Shown: positions 1 to 11,720, numbered from the stretch's first letter. The stretch is 59,091 nucleotides of DNA from Thamnocephalis sphaerospora (GCA_003614735.1 KZ992448.1:1-59091), one strand, 5' to 3'. Notes: generated by a model from the sequence alone, not told the origin. Translations and numbers: made by a program.

Positions 1-1019
1 GCAGAGCAATATCGCCAAACAAGTCGGGATAGGTCTCGGCTGGATTGGACAGCAGGCCGCCGATTGTCGGACCTGCGATAAATCCAATGCCATAAACCAT
101 AGGCATATAACTGAAAGCACGAGCTACATGATCCAAATCGTGTTAGCAAAACGTTGTATACACCCCCTGCACTACTTTTTCACGTACCCTGGTTTGTCTC
201 GTCGGTGATTTCGCCCAGCACACTCTTCAAGACACCAACGTTGCCATTGACCAGGCCAGTCATGATGCGCACGGTCATGGCCCATGCAAACGACACGCTC
301 AAGCCAAAGAGCAACAAGCAGATAGTGGTGCCAGCCAATCCAAAAAGAATTACCGGGCGCCGACCGATCCTGTCCGAGAGAAAGCCCCACGGCAGACCTA
401 ATGGCGGAAGCAGCATCAGTGCCACGCTCTGCACCCCTGCCTCCTTGCCGCGCAAGTGTCCACCCCCCTTTACCACTACAGCAATCCAAATAGTACCACC
501 TGTGCTAGCTTAGCAACGTACCGCTAAAGAACTGCGCAACGGCAAACGAGGCAGCCAGCAGGCCAACATAATAGCCGATGCGTGTAGGGTCGTCGGTGAT
601 GTGAAAGTCGCGTACCTGTCGACCATAGACAGCCGTTACGCTGAATCAGCACATGCGCACACACGCAGCGTCATGCATCGTGTCTCTACCTACCATCTGC
701 AGTATTGGTAAACCGCCCCGAGAACAGAGTCACGCTCTAGCATAAGTGATCAGAATAAAACAGAACGCCGTCATTTTTGCCGCTCACTTACAAAATACAT
801 GAAGGGAAACAGCACCGTGAACGAAATTGGCTCACCAAACTGGACTAGATACACCACAATCAGTTGGCGCTTGGGCAGAGGCGTTGGCTCACTGAATGTG
901 CGGTGGGTCTGCGCCTGGGTCTGCGTTGTATCTGAGGAAGACGTCTGCGGACTCGCAGTCGCGTTGGGCGACATGCTGCCATCGCTGTCGACAACTGAGC
1001 TTAGACGCTGCTTCGCCAT
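1..1019 (-). CDS. MFS transporter (DHA1-like), 3' end cut by window
   Basis: Proton-coupled or facilitative exporter of the major facilitator superfamily, plasma or vacuolar membrane; substrate unknown. Start is the ATG at 1019 (MAKQRLSSVV), followed by a Ser/Thr/Gln-rich cytosolic tail and then helix 1 (around RQLIVVYLVQFGEPISF). Later exons give helix 2 (IGYYVGLLAASFAVAQFFSG), the superfamily loop 2-3 signature GFLSDRIGRRPV, helix 4 with a TGLVNGNVGVLK stretch, and helix 5 with the antiporter motif C form GFIAGPTIGGLLSNP. These are the hallmarks of the fungal transporters related to plant ZIFL/tetracycline-type exporters. At least three introns separate the pieces (for example near 477-520 and 640-790). 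Only the N-terminal half is present; the gene runs off at base 1. Family assignment is secure, substrate is not. Confidence 0.85.
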
Positions 1020-1125
1020 GTCCGAATTCCAAAAGCTTTGCAAGCGCTGCTTTGCAGTCGACGTAAATTACGTGGAGATTCGAGACGGGAAAGAAGTGCG
1101 CATACAAAGGAGAACGCGATACTTG

Positions 1126-1810
1126 TTAACTTGATTGGCCAAGAGCTGCGGCGCTATCAATAGTCCGAAATTCCGAGCGACTCATAATGACAGCCGTGGC
1201 AAAGGCAATTCCAGAGGTGTCGAGTATGATATTGCTTTCAAAGCGCGAGGCACAGTAGAAGGCGGACTTGCGGCAGAAAGAAGAGTACACTTTTTTTGGC
1301 TGAACAGTGGTGCTGAGCTTACGGCCAACACTGCAGCGCCAGCATATATGGTATCCAAACGTGTACGCGAGCAAGCATTGTTGCTGACGCGGCCCAAGTG
1401 TAACAGAGACCTGGAAGCACATATACCGATGCACAGCGAACGGAGCATAGTGCAGCCAAAGCATTCACGGGGCGACGGCCAACGCAGTACACAGTTCGGT
1501 GACAAGCATTAGCGAGAACCGCGCACAGAAAGAGAGTGAGCGTAAAGATGTGGCGGCTCAATTCGGCATCTACCTGAAAAAGTGAAATTGCAAAGCTATC
1601 TTGTGTACACATCATATCATTTAATAGCGTGATCCATGCATTTGAACAAAGTCGTAGAGCTACAGAGCCGTAAACCAAATAATAATGGACACGATGGTGG
1701 AAAGCGGCACAATAGGGCTCATCTTTATGATGGTTTATGCTGTGCACGTCAAAACGGTTCACACGTTCATGTAGCGAATGCGCGTACATGTGTGTGTACC
1801 AATTAGACAA
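1126..1810 (-). other. Possible degenerate coding relic between MFS and F-box genes
   Basis: No recognisable gene. Several open stretches exist on the minus strand but none matches a family known to me. One piece, minus strand near 1540-1582, reads LSRHIFTLTLFLCAV after a TTTCAG acceptor-like site and resembles LSRHVFT in the minus-strand piece near 3770-3815. The nucleotides behind the two are alike over about 40 bp (shared GTAAAGAYGTGGCGGCTCA). The two may be relics of one repeated or duplicated gene segment. Confidence 0.25.
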
Positions 1811-1821
1811 AATACACTCTG

Positions 1822-3414
1822 CTAAGCTGCACCAAAGCTGATAATTTCGATGCTTCTTTCATCATCAAGCAGACGAACCACGCATGTGACAAGTACAGCA
1901 GACTCACTTAAGTTTGTCGATAGTCCAGGAAAACCCGGCAGTTCATCTCCGATGGCAGTATCAACCAGCACCGTTGCCCATTCTCCCCGAACCATTTCGC
2001 TTGCCAAGCATATGTCTCCCAGCATCGGCAAGTAACTGCGTCCAATCGGGCGCTGATGCCTACAGTGTATCGTGCCGTCCCTGTTGTAAGACACGAGATA
2101 TCCATCCAAATAGCCGACAAAGCCGCGGCGTGTCTGTGCGGCGGCAAAGGTGTCTGTCAGCAGAGCATTACATTGAGCGGTAAATGGCGCACCCGGTCGA
2201 TGAGTTGCGGTAGGTAGCGTGTGATGCAATATGATGTTTTGTCTTGGGGTGGTGATGGTGGCAGCGCTTAGCAGCATGCAATCGGTGCTGTCGGTATCGG
2301 CGTCATCGTCTTCGTGTGGCAAGGAGAACTTGGGGAACGAGTAACTGATGGGCACCGGTGTAGTGATGCTTGCGGTATGCACCAACTGCGTCGGTTGATC
2401 TACAGCAAAGCGATAGAGGTACCAGCTGAACATGCCATCTGTGTCGTCCTGTGCCGTCATGCCATACATCGTAACCGCGTGTTCGTTCGTACGCACAAAG
2501 CAGCACTCGTGTAGGGCACGCGGGGGATTAATGCTAGGGCATACTACGCCATGCTCCAAGTCGACCACCGTCGTCTCCAAACGCATATTGTTGTTGAAAG
2601 CATCCATCGGCTGCTGAACCAATGCCCAACAATCGCGAATTTCAATCACCACCATTGGACGACTCAGTTGAATGCTGTGCTTCAAGGAAGACTTACCAGT
2701 CCTCCAAACTTGCAATACCGAGGTGTCAACGGAGTGCTGCGCCACAGAGAACCGACAGCCCATTATTGGCCCATGACTACTCAGACTAACGTGTGCTGGT
2801 TGATCGTTCGACCAGACCAGTCGTATAGGCGCCTGCATGTCAGTGGCATCTGGCGAATCTAGCGAAATGATGCGCTCGCCATCTTGTTGATCCGCATGTA
2901 CAAGGTCGCCATCAATGGCGTACATCTTTCTAACTACCAGTTTTCCAGGCTCTCTTCGACGAGAGACATTAATTCCAACCGGTGTGATGGGGCCGACAGA
3001 CCAGGTCGTCGTATCGGCGGCGTTTTCCGATAGGCAAAAGGTGCGGCGCACACATATTCCGTGGCGTAGGTTGCGCTCGGTAAGCACCCGTCGTCGAAAT
3101 ACGTCCGACCAGACGATATTTGCCTAGAAATCACCGGTTTGTCCAGCTGCAGTCTGCTCCCGAGACTTGCGCCGACTACCAGTTCGCAGACACCAGCAGA
3201 GAAAGCTCATTTCGCGCTCCACGGTATGCGGGGCAAATGCGTGCATATAGTAGCAGCGCCATAGTGCAACGTTGCGCCAGATTGTAGTGTATAGAAAGCG
3301 ACAGGTTGCCGCCAGACACGCTGAGGCATAAGGGTCGACATAGCCAAATAGGCGACGCCTATCTTGTGCCGGAAGTGTCTTCAATACGTATACAAATCTT
3401 GCGTCTGCGGTCAT
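1822..3414 (-). CDS. F-box protein, copy 1, interrupted by one in-frame TAG
   Basis: Probable substrate adaptor of an SCF ubiquitin ligase. Translation from the ATG at 3414 (MTADARFVYVL) gives an F-box over roughly residues 10-50 (LPAQDRRRLFGYV, then LAATCRFLY and LWRCYYMHAF), then a conserved WSDVFRRRVLTERN segment, then about 400 residues without a recognised repeat, ending RSIEIISFGAA. The frame is open throughout except for a single TAG at 3124-3126, between TAAGQTGDF and ANIVWSDV. I found no GT..AG pair that would remove the TAG and keep the frame without deleting residues conserved in the second copy (30471-32059). Either a premature stop, a read-through codon or a sequence error. Intronless apart from this. 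The downstream part is judged coding by its match to copy 2 (MYAIDGD against TYALDGD; DCW; IDD/LDD near the end). Confidence 0.6.
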
Positions 3415-4238
3415 GTTGCGGAAAGAGATGTTTGAGTGTGCTACCGCAAAGGCCACTGTATGTCATGAGTCATCTAACAGCTTGTAGATGTGTCGCTGGC
3501 GCCGCTAGTAGTTTTCGAGAGCCGGACACACGCATTCCACGCGATGCCGCTGTGGCAGTGGATTTAGAAATGAATCATGGCTAGCGTTGCATGGTCAGCA
3601 CCAAGCGCAAGCACCGTCAGCTCATTCAAGAGATTGCGGCCCTGCGCGTCAAAAAGCAAGTAGAGTAGGCCGGTCTCCACCATCGCTTACATGGACTCGT
3701 GTCAACGATAAGATTATGCAAATTGACCGACTCCGAATTACGGTTACTTTTGTGTGTGTGCTGTAAAAAGCACGTAAAGACGTGGCGGCTCAACCTGATG
3801 CCTGTCTGAAAGGGCAGCGCTGAAAAGTCTCGTTTATACATTGTACTGCTTGATAGCTCGGCCCGCGCGAGCGAATAAGCCGCGAAACTGATAGCCAGGG
3901 CTCCATAATGATTCAAACAATAGCAGTTTTACAGCTGGCTTTTTTGAATTCAGCACTAGGGATGTCTGTGGTTTGCGGTACTGTGGTGTTGCCTTGGTTG
4001 CGCCATGCATAGAGCAGACGCATGGTTTGATTTTTAACATTGACGTCCACATACAGACCGGCGGCGACACGACAAATAGCATGCGATTCAAACACGCTAC
4101 TAAGTGATATCATCAGCGACCGCGCGTAGATCAGCACTGCATGTAGTCCGGTTTTTGGTGTGCATATTAATCACATTATTCGTAAATTAAATTGGTCAGC
4201 TAAAGACTGTAGGGCGCTGTTGCTTCCTAATCATTTTG
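3415..4238. other. Intergenic, with short minus-strand relic
   Basis: Lies between the F-box gene start and the seven-helix gene end, both on the minus strand. Short minus-strand open stretches at 3626-4137 do not match a known family. The piece around 3770-3815 resembles the one near 1540-1582 (see there). Promoter of the F-box gene should lie in the first few hundred bases, but I see no clear TATA element. Confidence 0.3.
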
Positions 4239-5269
4239 TCAACGTCGGCGGCGAAGGAGAATGGCTGCGCCGGCCTCCGTAATTTTGATGCGGTTGGTGC
4301 GGCGGTGGCGAGCATATCGCACGCGTGCCTGCCACAACTGCCGGCAGACCAGCGTGGATACAATGCAATCTGCATAGCCATCGAAATCGTCAGCGCTACG
4401 CGGTTACCACGATGTCGCCGAGCTATTGCCCGTTCTGGCGTGTACTTACAGTCGACTGCATAGATGTGTGCATGCCAGAATGTCAGCGAGTGCATATTTA
4501 GCACGATTGCGTTGGTGGCGACATTGGAAACGGCAACGCCAAAGCCGTAGATTAAGCCGTCTTGGAATAGCAGCCAGGAAACGTGGTGCTTCTTATTCCG
4601 AGTTTGTAGCCAAATGGCGTACAAAAAGCAGCCGGTCAGACTGACGTTGCTGGCTATATCCACGACAAACTTGGATATGATCCAGCGATAGTCCAGAGCC
4701 ATGGCACATCGTCCGCTGCCGTACTCGAACGTTACCATTGCCCAAATGGACATCAGGCCGACGGCAAAGGTGAGCAGTATTGCCAGCGCACCGATGCAGA
4801 GCACGATGCGAGAATGTTTGGTGCCGTAGTACGCTTTGACGAAAAGAATGCCAACGATGGCGCTCGTGCCAACGTAGACATTCGCCTCCGCACTACTGGA
4901 AACACCTTTGCAGGAGATAGCCCATGGAGCAAGGCCGCGTATTATTGCGCAAACGGCAGCAGCAACACCCAGCACGCATTGGAGCAGATTCAGCCAAAAG
5001 ACCGAGTCCCGACGCTTGTGCAGCATTTTGCCGGCCATAAGGGTATTGCAGGTAAAGCGAATTAGGAGAACGACGACGGGAACAAGGGCGGCTCCTATCT
5101 GACGGTACTCTTCGGCATGCGACAGGTACACGTACTCCCAATCGCCCATCACCTTGCTGAGAGGAAACAGATCCACCACCGTTGGGTCGATGCCCACATA
5201 CTTGCTGAGGTCGATGCCAGCATCCCGTAGGGTGTTGTTCAAGGTCGATTCAGCTATTTTAGCCGTCAT
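4239..5269 (-). CDS. Seven-helix membrane protein, family member A
   Basis: Receptor-like integral membrane protein of about 316 residues; function unknown. Start ATG at 5269 (MTAKIAESTL). A short N-terminal outside segment carries DLSKYVGIDP, then seven hydrophobic helices: about 60-80 (IGAALVPVVVLLIRF), 90-110, 125-147, 155-178, 205-228, 238-262 and 268-290. The loop RCAMALDYRWI and helix 5 start KFVVDIASN are near-identical in member B (25014-26355). One 80-nt intron (4370-4449, GTAAGT..TGCAG) falls after the first base of a codon in helix 7. The spliced protein continues YCIVSTLVCRQLWQ and ends in a basic tail (LLRRRR) at the TGA at 4239-4241. Reading through the intron instead stays open for a further stretch, but in a different frame with no similarity to the paralogs. 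No GPCR class signature is evident to me, so 'receptor' is only a guess. Confidence 0.8.
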
Positions 5270-6777
5270 TCTGTCTCTGCAAAAGTATGCTAGGTAGGCT
5301 GACAGAAAGGGCGCAAATGACGTGGATACAGAGCTACGGCTATCCTGTGCAGTGGTCTGGCGCTCGGATTATAATATACAGCCGAGCCCGAGTTGTTTGG
5401 TGGCAAAAAGTATGGTTTGATCGTAGTCACTGACACGCGATCTGATGTCGTGACCGCAGCGCAGCGCAGGTCTGAATGATGTCGTGCAGGATGTAATGCC
5501 CTGCTATGCCATGCCACAGATGAGGCTGGGCGGACAAAGACCGTGGCTGCGGTAAAGCTACAGTGTGGAGGTGAAGGGGGAATAGTAGTAGGCACGTCGA
5601 TAGGAGTGGAAGCAGCGCTCGATGCAAATAGCCGCGCGGATGATATATCTGCCACGGCCGTCAGCTGATAGTGTGGGCATAGAGCGCGCGCTCCGACGCC
5701 ATTGCCTTTGCCGTCAGTCATTTCTCAACGCTGTATCGATTTAGAAACCGCTGTCCACCGTTGGCAGCATGGCCTTTCCTAGCTGGCCGCTCACTGGGGC
5801 ATTGTCCACATAAGGCTACCGCTGGTCTTCAAACTACGCCGCAAACTGGCCGTCGTTCGACGCTCGCCGTTGAAAGCCCACCGGTGTGTGCGCTCCGGCG
5901 CAGGTCGCTAAGTGTTCTTTGAGGCCAGATCAGCTACACTGTCGCGCCTTTCCCCTTGTACGCATGCGCTTGCACCGCTCAAGCGCATGACCGTCTGTCG
6001 ATGATGCACCGGGCAAGTGGGTATCGCGTGCTAAGACAATGAAAGGCATGGCAGCGCTGTGGCCAGAATGGCGCTGCCAAGTATGGGAAAGCTCGTACTG
6101 TGGACGTAGCCAATATACCTACTTTGGGCCACAGCGTGTGCGCATCCACACTAGCCATTGTCTTTATGGCGGCGTTATGTTTGGCGCCACTCAATCCTGG
6201 GACATACTGACATGCACATGCTGCCGGTAGTACAAGCGGTTCTTGTGCTGCCAGTAATGAGCATACGGCAATGACTGATCGCGATGTTCGGCAAACCGGC
6301 AGGCAGTCGGCGAGTCGTTTCGGGCACGCAGACCGCGCAGCGATTGGAGTTGGCTGTCGCGCTCAAAAAGACAAGCCATGGCCGCGGCGTTCCACAAGCC
6401 CGAGCTTCCATTGTACACCGCGACAGCCAGGTAGTGCTTATCGCCAGACAGTACCTCCTGGTTTACTACAAATATAGCAGGTAACGCATGAACGGACCGT
6501 TGCACGCTTGTGCAGACTGCGCGCAAGAAGGGAAGAAAATACCAGCACCATGCTGAACCTTGCGACGGTTCATGTCAAGTCTTTGTTTTCCACGCATGCT
6601 CTGCATACAGCCCTTTGACGATGGCTGCTAGCATTGCCGAAAAGCGTGTACCACACGGCGTCAGATCAGAGCTCCGCAGCTGAGCACAGTCGCCACTCGC
6701 GTTTCAGCACCGGTGCATTTGGGCAAAGATGACGCTAATTACAATCCCGACCACCCTCCATGGCTGCGCAAAACTGC
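5270..6777. other. Intergenic, no gene seen
   Basis: About 1.5 kb between the start of the seven-helix gene and the end of the PABA synthase gene, both on the minus strand. Small open frames occur on both strands, but their composition is Ser/Ala/Pro-rich and shows no family motif. Promoter and 5' leader of the seven-helix gene are expected near 5270-5500. Confidence 0.5.
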
Positions 6778-9700
6778 CTAATGCTGTTTGCGCCGACCAG
6801 GCGTTAGCACCTGTCGCACCGGTGTCATCGCCTGCACGAACCTGGGGAGCACCGCCTCTGCCTTGGTGGTTGCTTCATGCCACTCTTCCATCGGATCTGA
6901 GAGAATCGTGATGGCGCCTCCAGCGCCAATCGAGATATCTTTGGGCGTGCTGTCAGCCTGCAGTGCCTCGTAAACAGCGAGCAAATCTGCACACTTACTC
7001 TGTCTGTGCGTAATGGCAGCTGTGCGGATCACGACGTTAAAGTCGGCTGCACCATTAACCGAAAGATAGCCGAGACAGCCAGAATAGATGCCGCGTGGCC
7101 GGTGATCTTCCAAGTGCTCCAGCAACTGCACTGAGCGCAGCTTCGGCGCGCCCGTCATTGATCCTGCTCAGGTTCGTGATCACTGTAAGCGTCACAAGGG
7201 CCATTGCGCGCACAATGTGTCTAGCTCACCAGGTGGGAAGCAGCCTTTGAGGGCCTGTGTTGCGTCCACAGTGTCGTGCAACAGTCCGTCCACAGTAGTC
7301 ACCATCTGGTGCACCGTCTCATAGGTCTCGATGGCCATCAAGTGCGGAACGCGCACGCTATGGGGCGGGCAGATGCGCGCCAAGTCATTCCGAATAAGAT
7401 CGACAATCTAATTGCAGGCAAGCAGATAACTACGTCGGTATGCTGTCTCATGGCACCAGCGCGTCCAACAAAGTGACGTACCATCAAGTTTTCGCCGCGT
7501 TCCTTGACGTCTGCAGCTAGTTCGTCCGCAAGCTGTTGGTCCACGGCGCGCGCACAGGCTGGATCCAGACCACGGTGATCTCGCTCACAGCCTTGGCCGC
7601 AGCAGCATACACGCTGCCGCTTACGCGTGCCCTTTATCGGCCGCATCTGAATGTGCCCTGCTGCAGTAACGCGAAGAAAGCGTTCTGGGCTAGCTGACGC
7701 AATACACAGCTCTGGACTAAAATTGAGGAATGCTGCGTACGGTGCTGGATTGGTGGCCCGCAGCTGAAGGTAAAAGTCAAGGGTAGATGTGGCGCTATGA
7801 TGATACTCTGTCGGAGCCAGCGGCTCATTGTGCGTGGCAAGACGTCGTGGAAAACGGGCGGTCATCTGCGTGGTCAAGCAGAGCTCATAGGATTCGCCGT
7901 CGCGAATGTAGTGCTGAGCATGGGCAATCTTGTCCAGATATGTGCTGCAGGTATCGCGGACGTTTACATCCAGCGCCCCAACCTCCCCAGCAGCGGCAGC
8001 AGCAATAAAGGCTGTGCTGACTGTAGGTATCTGCGAGGCAGACTCGGTAGCAGCATCTTCCAGCGTAGCAACAGTCGCGTGCATCCAGCGATCGCATGCA
8101 TCGCCAGTGCTACCAACTGTTGGCGCTGGAGTGGCACCAGAAGCGTGCTTTGCTTGCTCATCGCACACCAGGCACACCAACCAGATGTCGCCAGTATGGT
8201 GGTCGAACGCCAACAGACGATCCAGAAAAACAAAGGCAGCATCTGGCGCCACGGTCGCCTGATCGTGCGCCGCTACTGTTGCTGCCCGATCGGTACTCCA
8301 TGGTAGATCCACTTGCGGCAATGGATGCGCACCGTAGCCTGGCAGTGATTCGCTCTTCATCTCATAGCCAAAGTAGCCAACCAGACCAGCAAGAAAATCA
8401 AAAGGCGGCTGCTCGCTTACAGCAGCATTGTCCGCCGCCCAGGCACGTGCCTGCAGTAGAGAAAACTGTCGCATAAACCGCGATGTCCAGTCCCAAAAGG
8501 TATCTGTCGCTGCTAGCGTGCTGGTGGCAACATGTGGCTGACCACCATCGCTGGCATCAGAAGCATTCTGTCGCGTGATGGTGATTTGCCGGTCGGCGAG
8601 CCGATAGCCGACTTGAAAGCTACTCGCCGCCCAGCACATTGTGAGCAGAGTGCTGCAACGTTTCCGCCGCTAAACAATGCCTACCTGCCCGGAGAATGGC
8701 AAGAACCCATAAAGCTGAAACGGCTTTGTCGATCACCCCGCTGTTTATCACATACCACCAGCAAGACTGGTGAGTAGTACATGGCTTGGACCGTCGTACG
8801 TACCAGCTACCTACCCGAGCACTGTCCAGCCAGACACTGCCATCGCCATTTCCAAACAACTTGCAAAATGCCACATCAGGCGCCACATTGACGGATAGCT
8901 TGTGCGTCAGTAGCGTATAGGCAGCGGGCACTATGTCGAGGCCAGGAGGCAGTATCGCCTTGGAGACACCAGACAGCGGTCGCACCGATGGTCCACAGGT
9001 TCCCCGGTGGAGGGTACACAGTTTCTGTATGCCTTCGGGAAGGGGCGGTCGTGGAAAAAGATTGTTGCGCTAATGGCCCGTATAGTTGGCTGATTGAATG
9101 AGCGATGCGCGACACAGCGTATAAGGCAATCTCACTCCTACGCACCGTACGATGCCAGCGTTCTGTAATGGCCAAAAAGTTGTGCACGAGAAGATGGCCG
9201 TGGTCAGTGCAGATCGACTAGACATTCGAGTCAAAGGTTGGGTTGATGGTGGTCAGCCATCGTATGCGTGTCCTTTGTAGCATAACCCACCGCTCACCTC
9301 GGGATGAAATTGCACGCCGCAAAAGGGCTTGCTTTCGTGTGCCAGCGCCATCATGGTGCGCATATTTGGTCGTACGCCGCTCTCGCACTCGTCGCGTATG
9401 CCATCGCTGCAGTCGTAGGCGTAGCCCAGCGGCAGCAAGCATTTGGGCAGACCTAAGAGAGCCGGCTTGGCAGGTGAGCAGCAAAAAGATGCGACGCCAT
9501 CGATGAAAATACACACCAGCATCGGACACGGTCAGCGAGTGGTAGCGTACCACTGGGAATGGCGACGGAATACCGCGAAAGAGATCGGCACCAGAATCCT
9601 CCAGCGCATCATGGTCTGTTGATGTGCGGTGCTGCAGATGCACATGGTGTACTTGGCCGTGTACAGGCTCCGGGGCATGCACAATCTATGCAGGATAGCT

Positions 9701-10275
9701 ATGAGTTTGCCAGCACTATAGCGTTCGTTCAGAAACGCCCGTCTACCTGAGCGCCACAGACGTGCGCGATGGCTTGATGGCCTAAACACACGCCCAACAC
9801 GGGCAGATCCACCTGTTCCAGCAGTGGCGCCACCACGCCAATATCCTGCTCGCTCCATCTGGTCAGCACCTGTATTTTGCCGGTCATAGTGGTCACGACG
9901 GCAGCAACAACGTTGGATACTCACCTCTGGGCGTGCAGGCGTGCCTGGTCCCGGCGACAGAATAATACAGTCGATATGTGGCAAAACATAGTCGCGTAGC
10001 TTGTCCCTAGCAGCGTGCTCGTCAGCGTACAGCCGCAGCGCAGCGCCTTTGGCTTCTGCCTACCAGCTGAGCTGGTCATTCTGCACAACCACCACCGAGC
10101 AGCCTGTTTCCGGCAGCAGCTGGAGCAGGTTGAGCGTGTACGAGTCGTAGTTGTCGATAATAAGCACGCGCAGGTTAAGCGCGTCGCTAACCCCCGCCGC
10201 CGTATCGCCATGGTGGCGGTGCGGACGCGACGGCTGCGTAGCGTGGTCTGCGCGGCCTGACGTTTCGAGTATCAT
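6778..10275 (-). CDS. ABZ1: Aminodeoxychorismate synthase (fused PabA-PabB)
   Basis: Converts chorismate plus glutamine to 4-amino-4-deoxychorismate, the first step of p-aminobenzoate and folate synthesis; cytosolic. ATG at 10275, then a class-I glutamine amidotransferase: [27 protein letters not shown], the nucleophile exon [19 protein letters not shown], then FCGVQFHPE and VHNFLAI. The chorismate-binding half follows: [50 protein letters not shown], then after an intron [38 protein letters not shown] and [12 protein letters not shown]. About nine short introns. The 66-nt intron just after PIKGT (GTAAGC..CCAG) has no stop and a length divisible by three, so retention would insert 22 residues; removal restores the family spacing. 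Length and domain order match fungal Abz1. Stop at 6778-6780. Confidence 0.95.
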
Positions 10276-10447
10276 GTTTGCGGTGATGGCACGTCCAAGA
10301 CAACACAAAACGAACAAAGGATGAGTGGCATCGCCGGTTATCGCGTCACACTCTGCCATCTTTTTCTTTTTCATGCACCGTCCGCCACCGCCTTTTCTTC
10401 CTTCTGCTTCTCTCATCCACGCCAGCCATCTGCTCACTCTGCCAGCG

Positions 10448-11618
10448 CTACTCTGTGCCCTGATCCACCATGGTGCCAACGGCCGATGCGACGGTAGCGC
10501 CCACCTGTGCATCCCTGAAGAAGCTGGCCAGGGCACGGCAGCGATCGACGCTTAACCAGACGGCCACGATGCAGTACACCATGACCGCCTGCACTGCCAG
10601 CAAACGCCAGCCTGCATGGCCAGCCATGTCGTTGGCAGAGACACCCTTTGCCTTGCCAGCCCAGCCACTGCCTCCGCTGTCACCCACACTGGTGCCATGC
10701 CTAGATGCCAGCTTGGACATGGACTGCGATTGGCTCGACAATCATGGCGACGACGACAGCGCGCTAAATGGCGTAGATGCACTGGATCGCTTTGATCTTG
10801 AAGAACACTGGTCCGACATGGCGCTGATGGCATCCTCCAGGCCAACTGATGATGTGGATGCGTGGAGTGCCTGCACCAGCGACTCTGGCTGGTTCTCGGC
10901 TTCTGAGCGAGCAACGAGCACAGTATGCCCCATGGATCGGTCATCGACCGCACCAGCTACGGCAGCTGCTGCGCTGCCTGCGCTATTTGCACCACCGCCA
11001 TTTTCCTCTGCAGCATTCTTTTGCGAAGCGGCATACCGCACCTTCAGCGTGCGTCGTCCGGTTGCCAAGATGCAAGTGAACCAGTAGCCGCTGATCGCGC
11101 TGATCCAAGCGCTCTGGACGTGTATAGTATATTTATGCCCGCCTCTTTATGCACCAGCTTGCCGCGCCGCTCCACTTGTGCGCACGCTCACTCTACCTTT
11201 TCCGTTCGTTACCAAATTGGCCTTGCATGCACCTCGTCCCCGCTGGTCTCCAGTCATGGCCAGAGGGGGCGAGGACACAGGAACCAGGTTGACTCGCTCT
11301 GCATGCATACGTGCGTGTATGCGTGTATGCGATGATCCACGGTTTCGGCCAGACAGCCATGGGTGTTGCGCGCCTACCTGCGGACAACGCGGGAGGATGC
11401 GCATGCCAAAAGCACACCGGTTCTTCCGCCGTTCATGATGGACGTGGTCTGGGAGACATGGGGTCCCTGCAAGTACATCCGCTCATGCCCGAGTGCGCGA
11501 GGTGAGTGGTGGGCGGTGCGCCAAAAGCGTCGAGACGGGCCATGCCTTGCGTACGTGTCATGTACGTGACGTCTGTGCCTACAATAAACTCCCCCGTTGA
11601 ATAAGCTACACTGGTCAT
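10448..11618 (-). CDS. Unresolved multi-exon membrane protein, tentative
   Basis: I do not recognise this gene. The strongest coding signal is on the minus strand from about 11100 to 10990: AWISAISGYWFTCILATG followed by RRTLKVRYAASQKN, which looks like a membrane helix followed by a basic loop. The same frame runs on through a Ser/Ala-rich stretch to a TGA at 10742-10744 and, beyond it, stays open to 10448 with a second hydrophobic segment (VMVYCIVAVWLSV). Either the TGA is the true end, or it lies in an unrecognised intron. An upstream exon ending VLLACASSRVVR before a GTAGGC donor near 11387 may belong to it (possible start ATG at 11618, MTSVAYSTGEF). A full-length plus-strand ORF competes here (10470-11087). 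Exon structure is a guess. Confidence 0.35.
10470..11087 (+). CDS. Competing 205-codon ORF opposite the membrane locus
   Basis: Uninterrupted frame starting in a good context (CCACCATGG) 195 bp from the divergent ABZ1 start. It encodes an Ala/Ser/Thr-rich protein with an acidic patch (LDMDCDWLDNHGDDDSAL) and no recognised domain. It overlaps the minus-strand candidate almost completely, so at most one is likely to be a protein gene; I favour the minus strand because of its helix-plus-loop segment. Kept here because the plus-strand frame is the only one that is complete without introns. Confidence 0.25.
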   Translation: MVPTADATVAPTCASLKKLARARQRSTLNQTATMQYTMTACTASKRQPAWPAMSLAETPFALPAQPLPPLSPTLVPCLDASLDMDCDWLDNHGDDDSALNGVDALDRFDLEEHWSDMALMASSRPTDDVDAWSACTSDSGWFSASERATSTVCPMDRSSTAPATAAAALPALFAPPPFSSAAFFCEAAYRTFSVRRPVAKMQVNQ

Positions 11619-11720
11619 GGGTGCGCTTGCGTGGCATATAGCGTGTATGCATGTAATCTTTAGTAGTATTTCCCGCGTACCATGCTAGCATCCTACTTGT
11701 TCCCTTTGCCGTACAGACAC

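Noticed and set aside
3124-3126. TAG reassigned to an amino acid in this organism
   Set aside because: CDC42, PDA1 and TTLL12 end precisely at TAG at the conserved C-terminus, so TAG is a working stop codon.
4196-4449. Reading the seven-helix gene A straight through to 4196
   Set aside because: The frame stays open by chance past the GTAAGT donor. Splicing 4370-4449 gives YCIVSTL, matching member B; read-through gives no similarity.
5290-5721. 143-codon minus-strand ORF upstream of seven-helix gene A
   Set aside because: Ser/Ala/Pro-rich with no motif, lies where the promoter and leader are expected, and no splice link to the gene.
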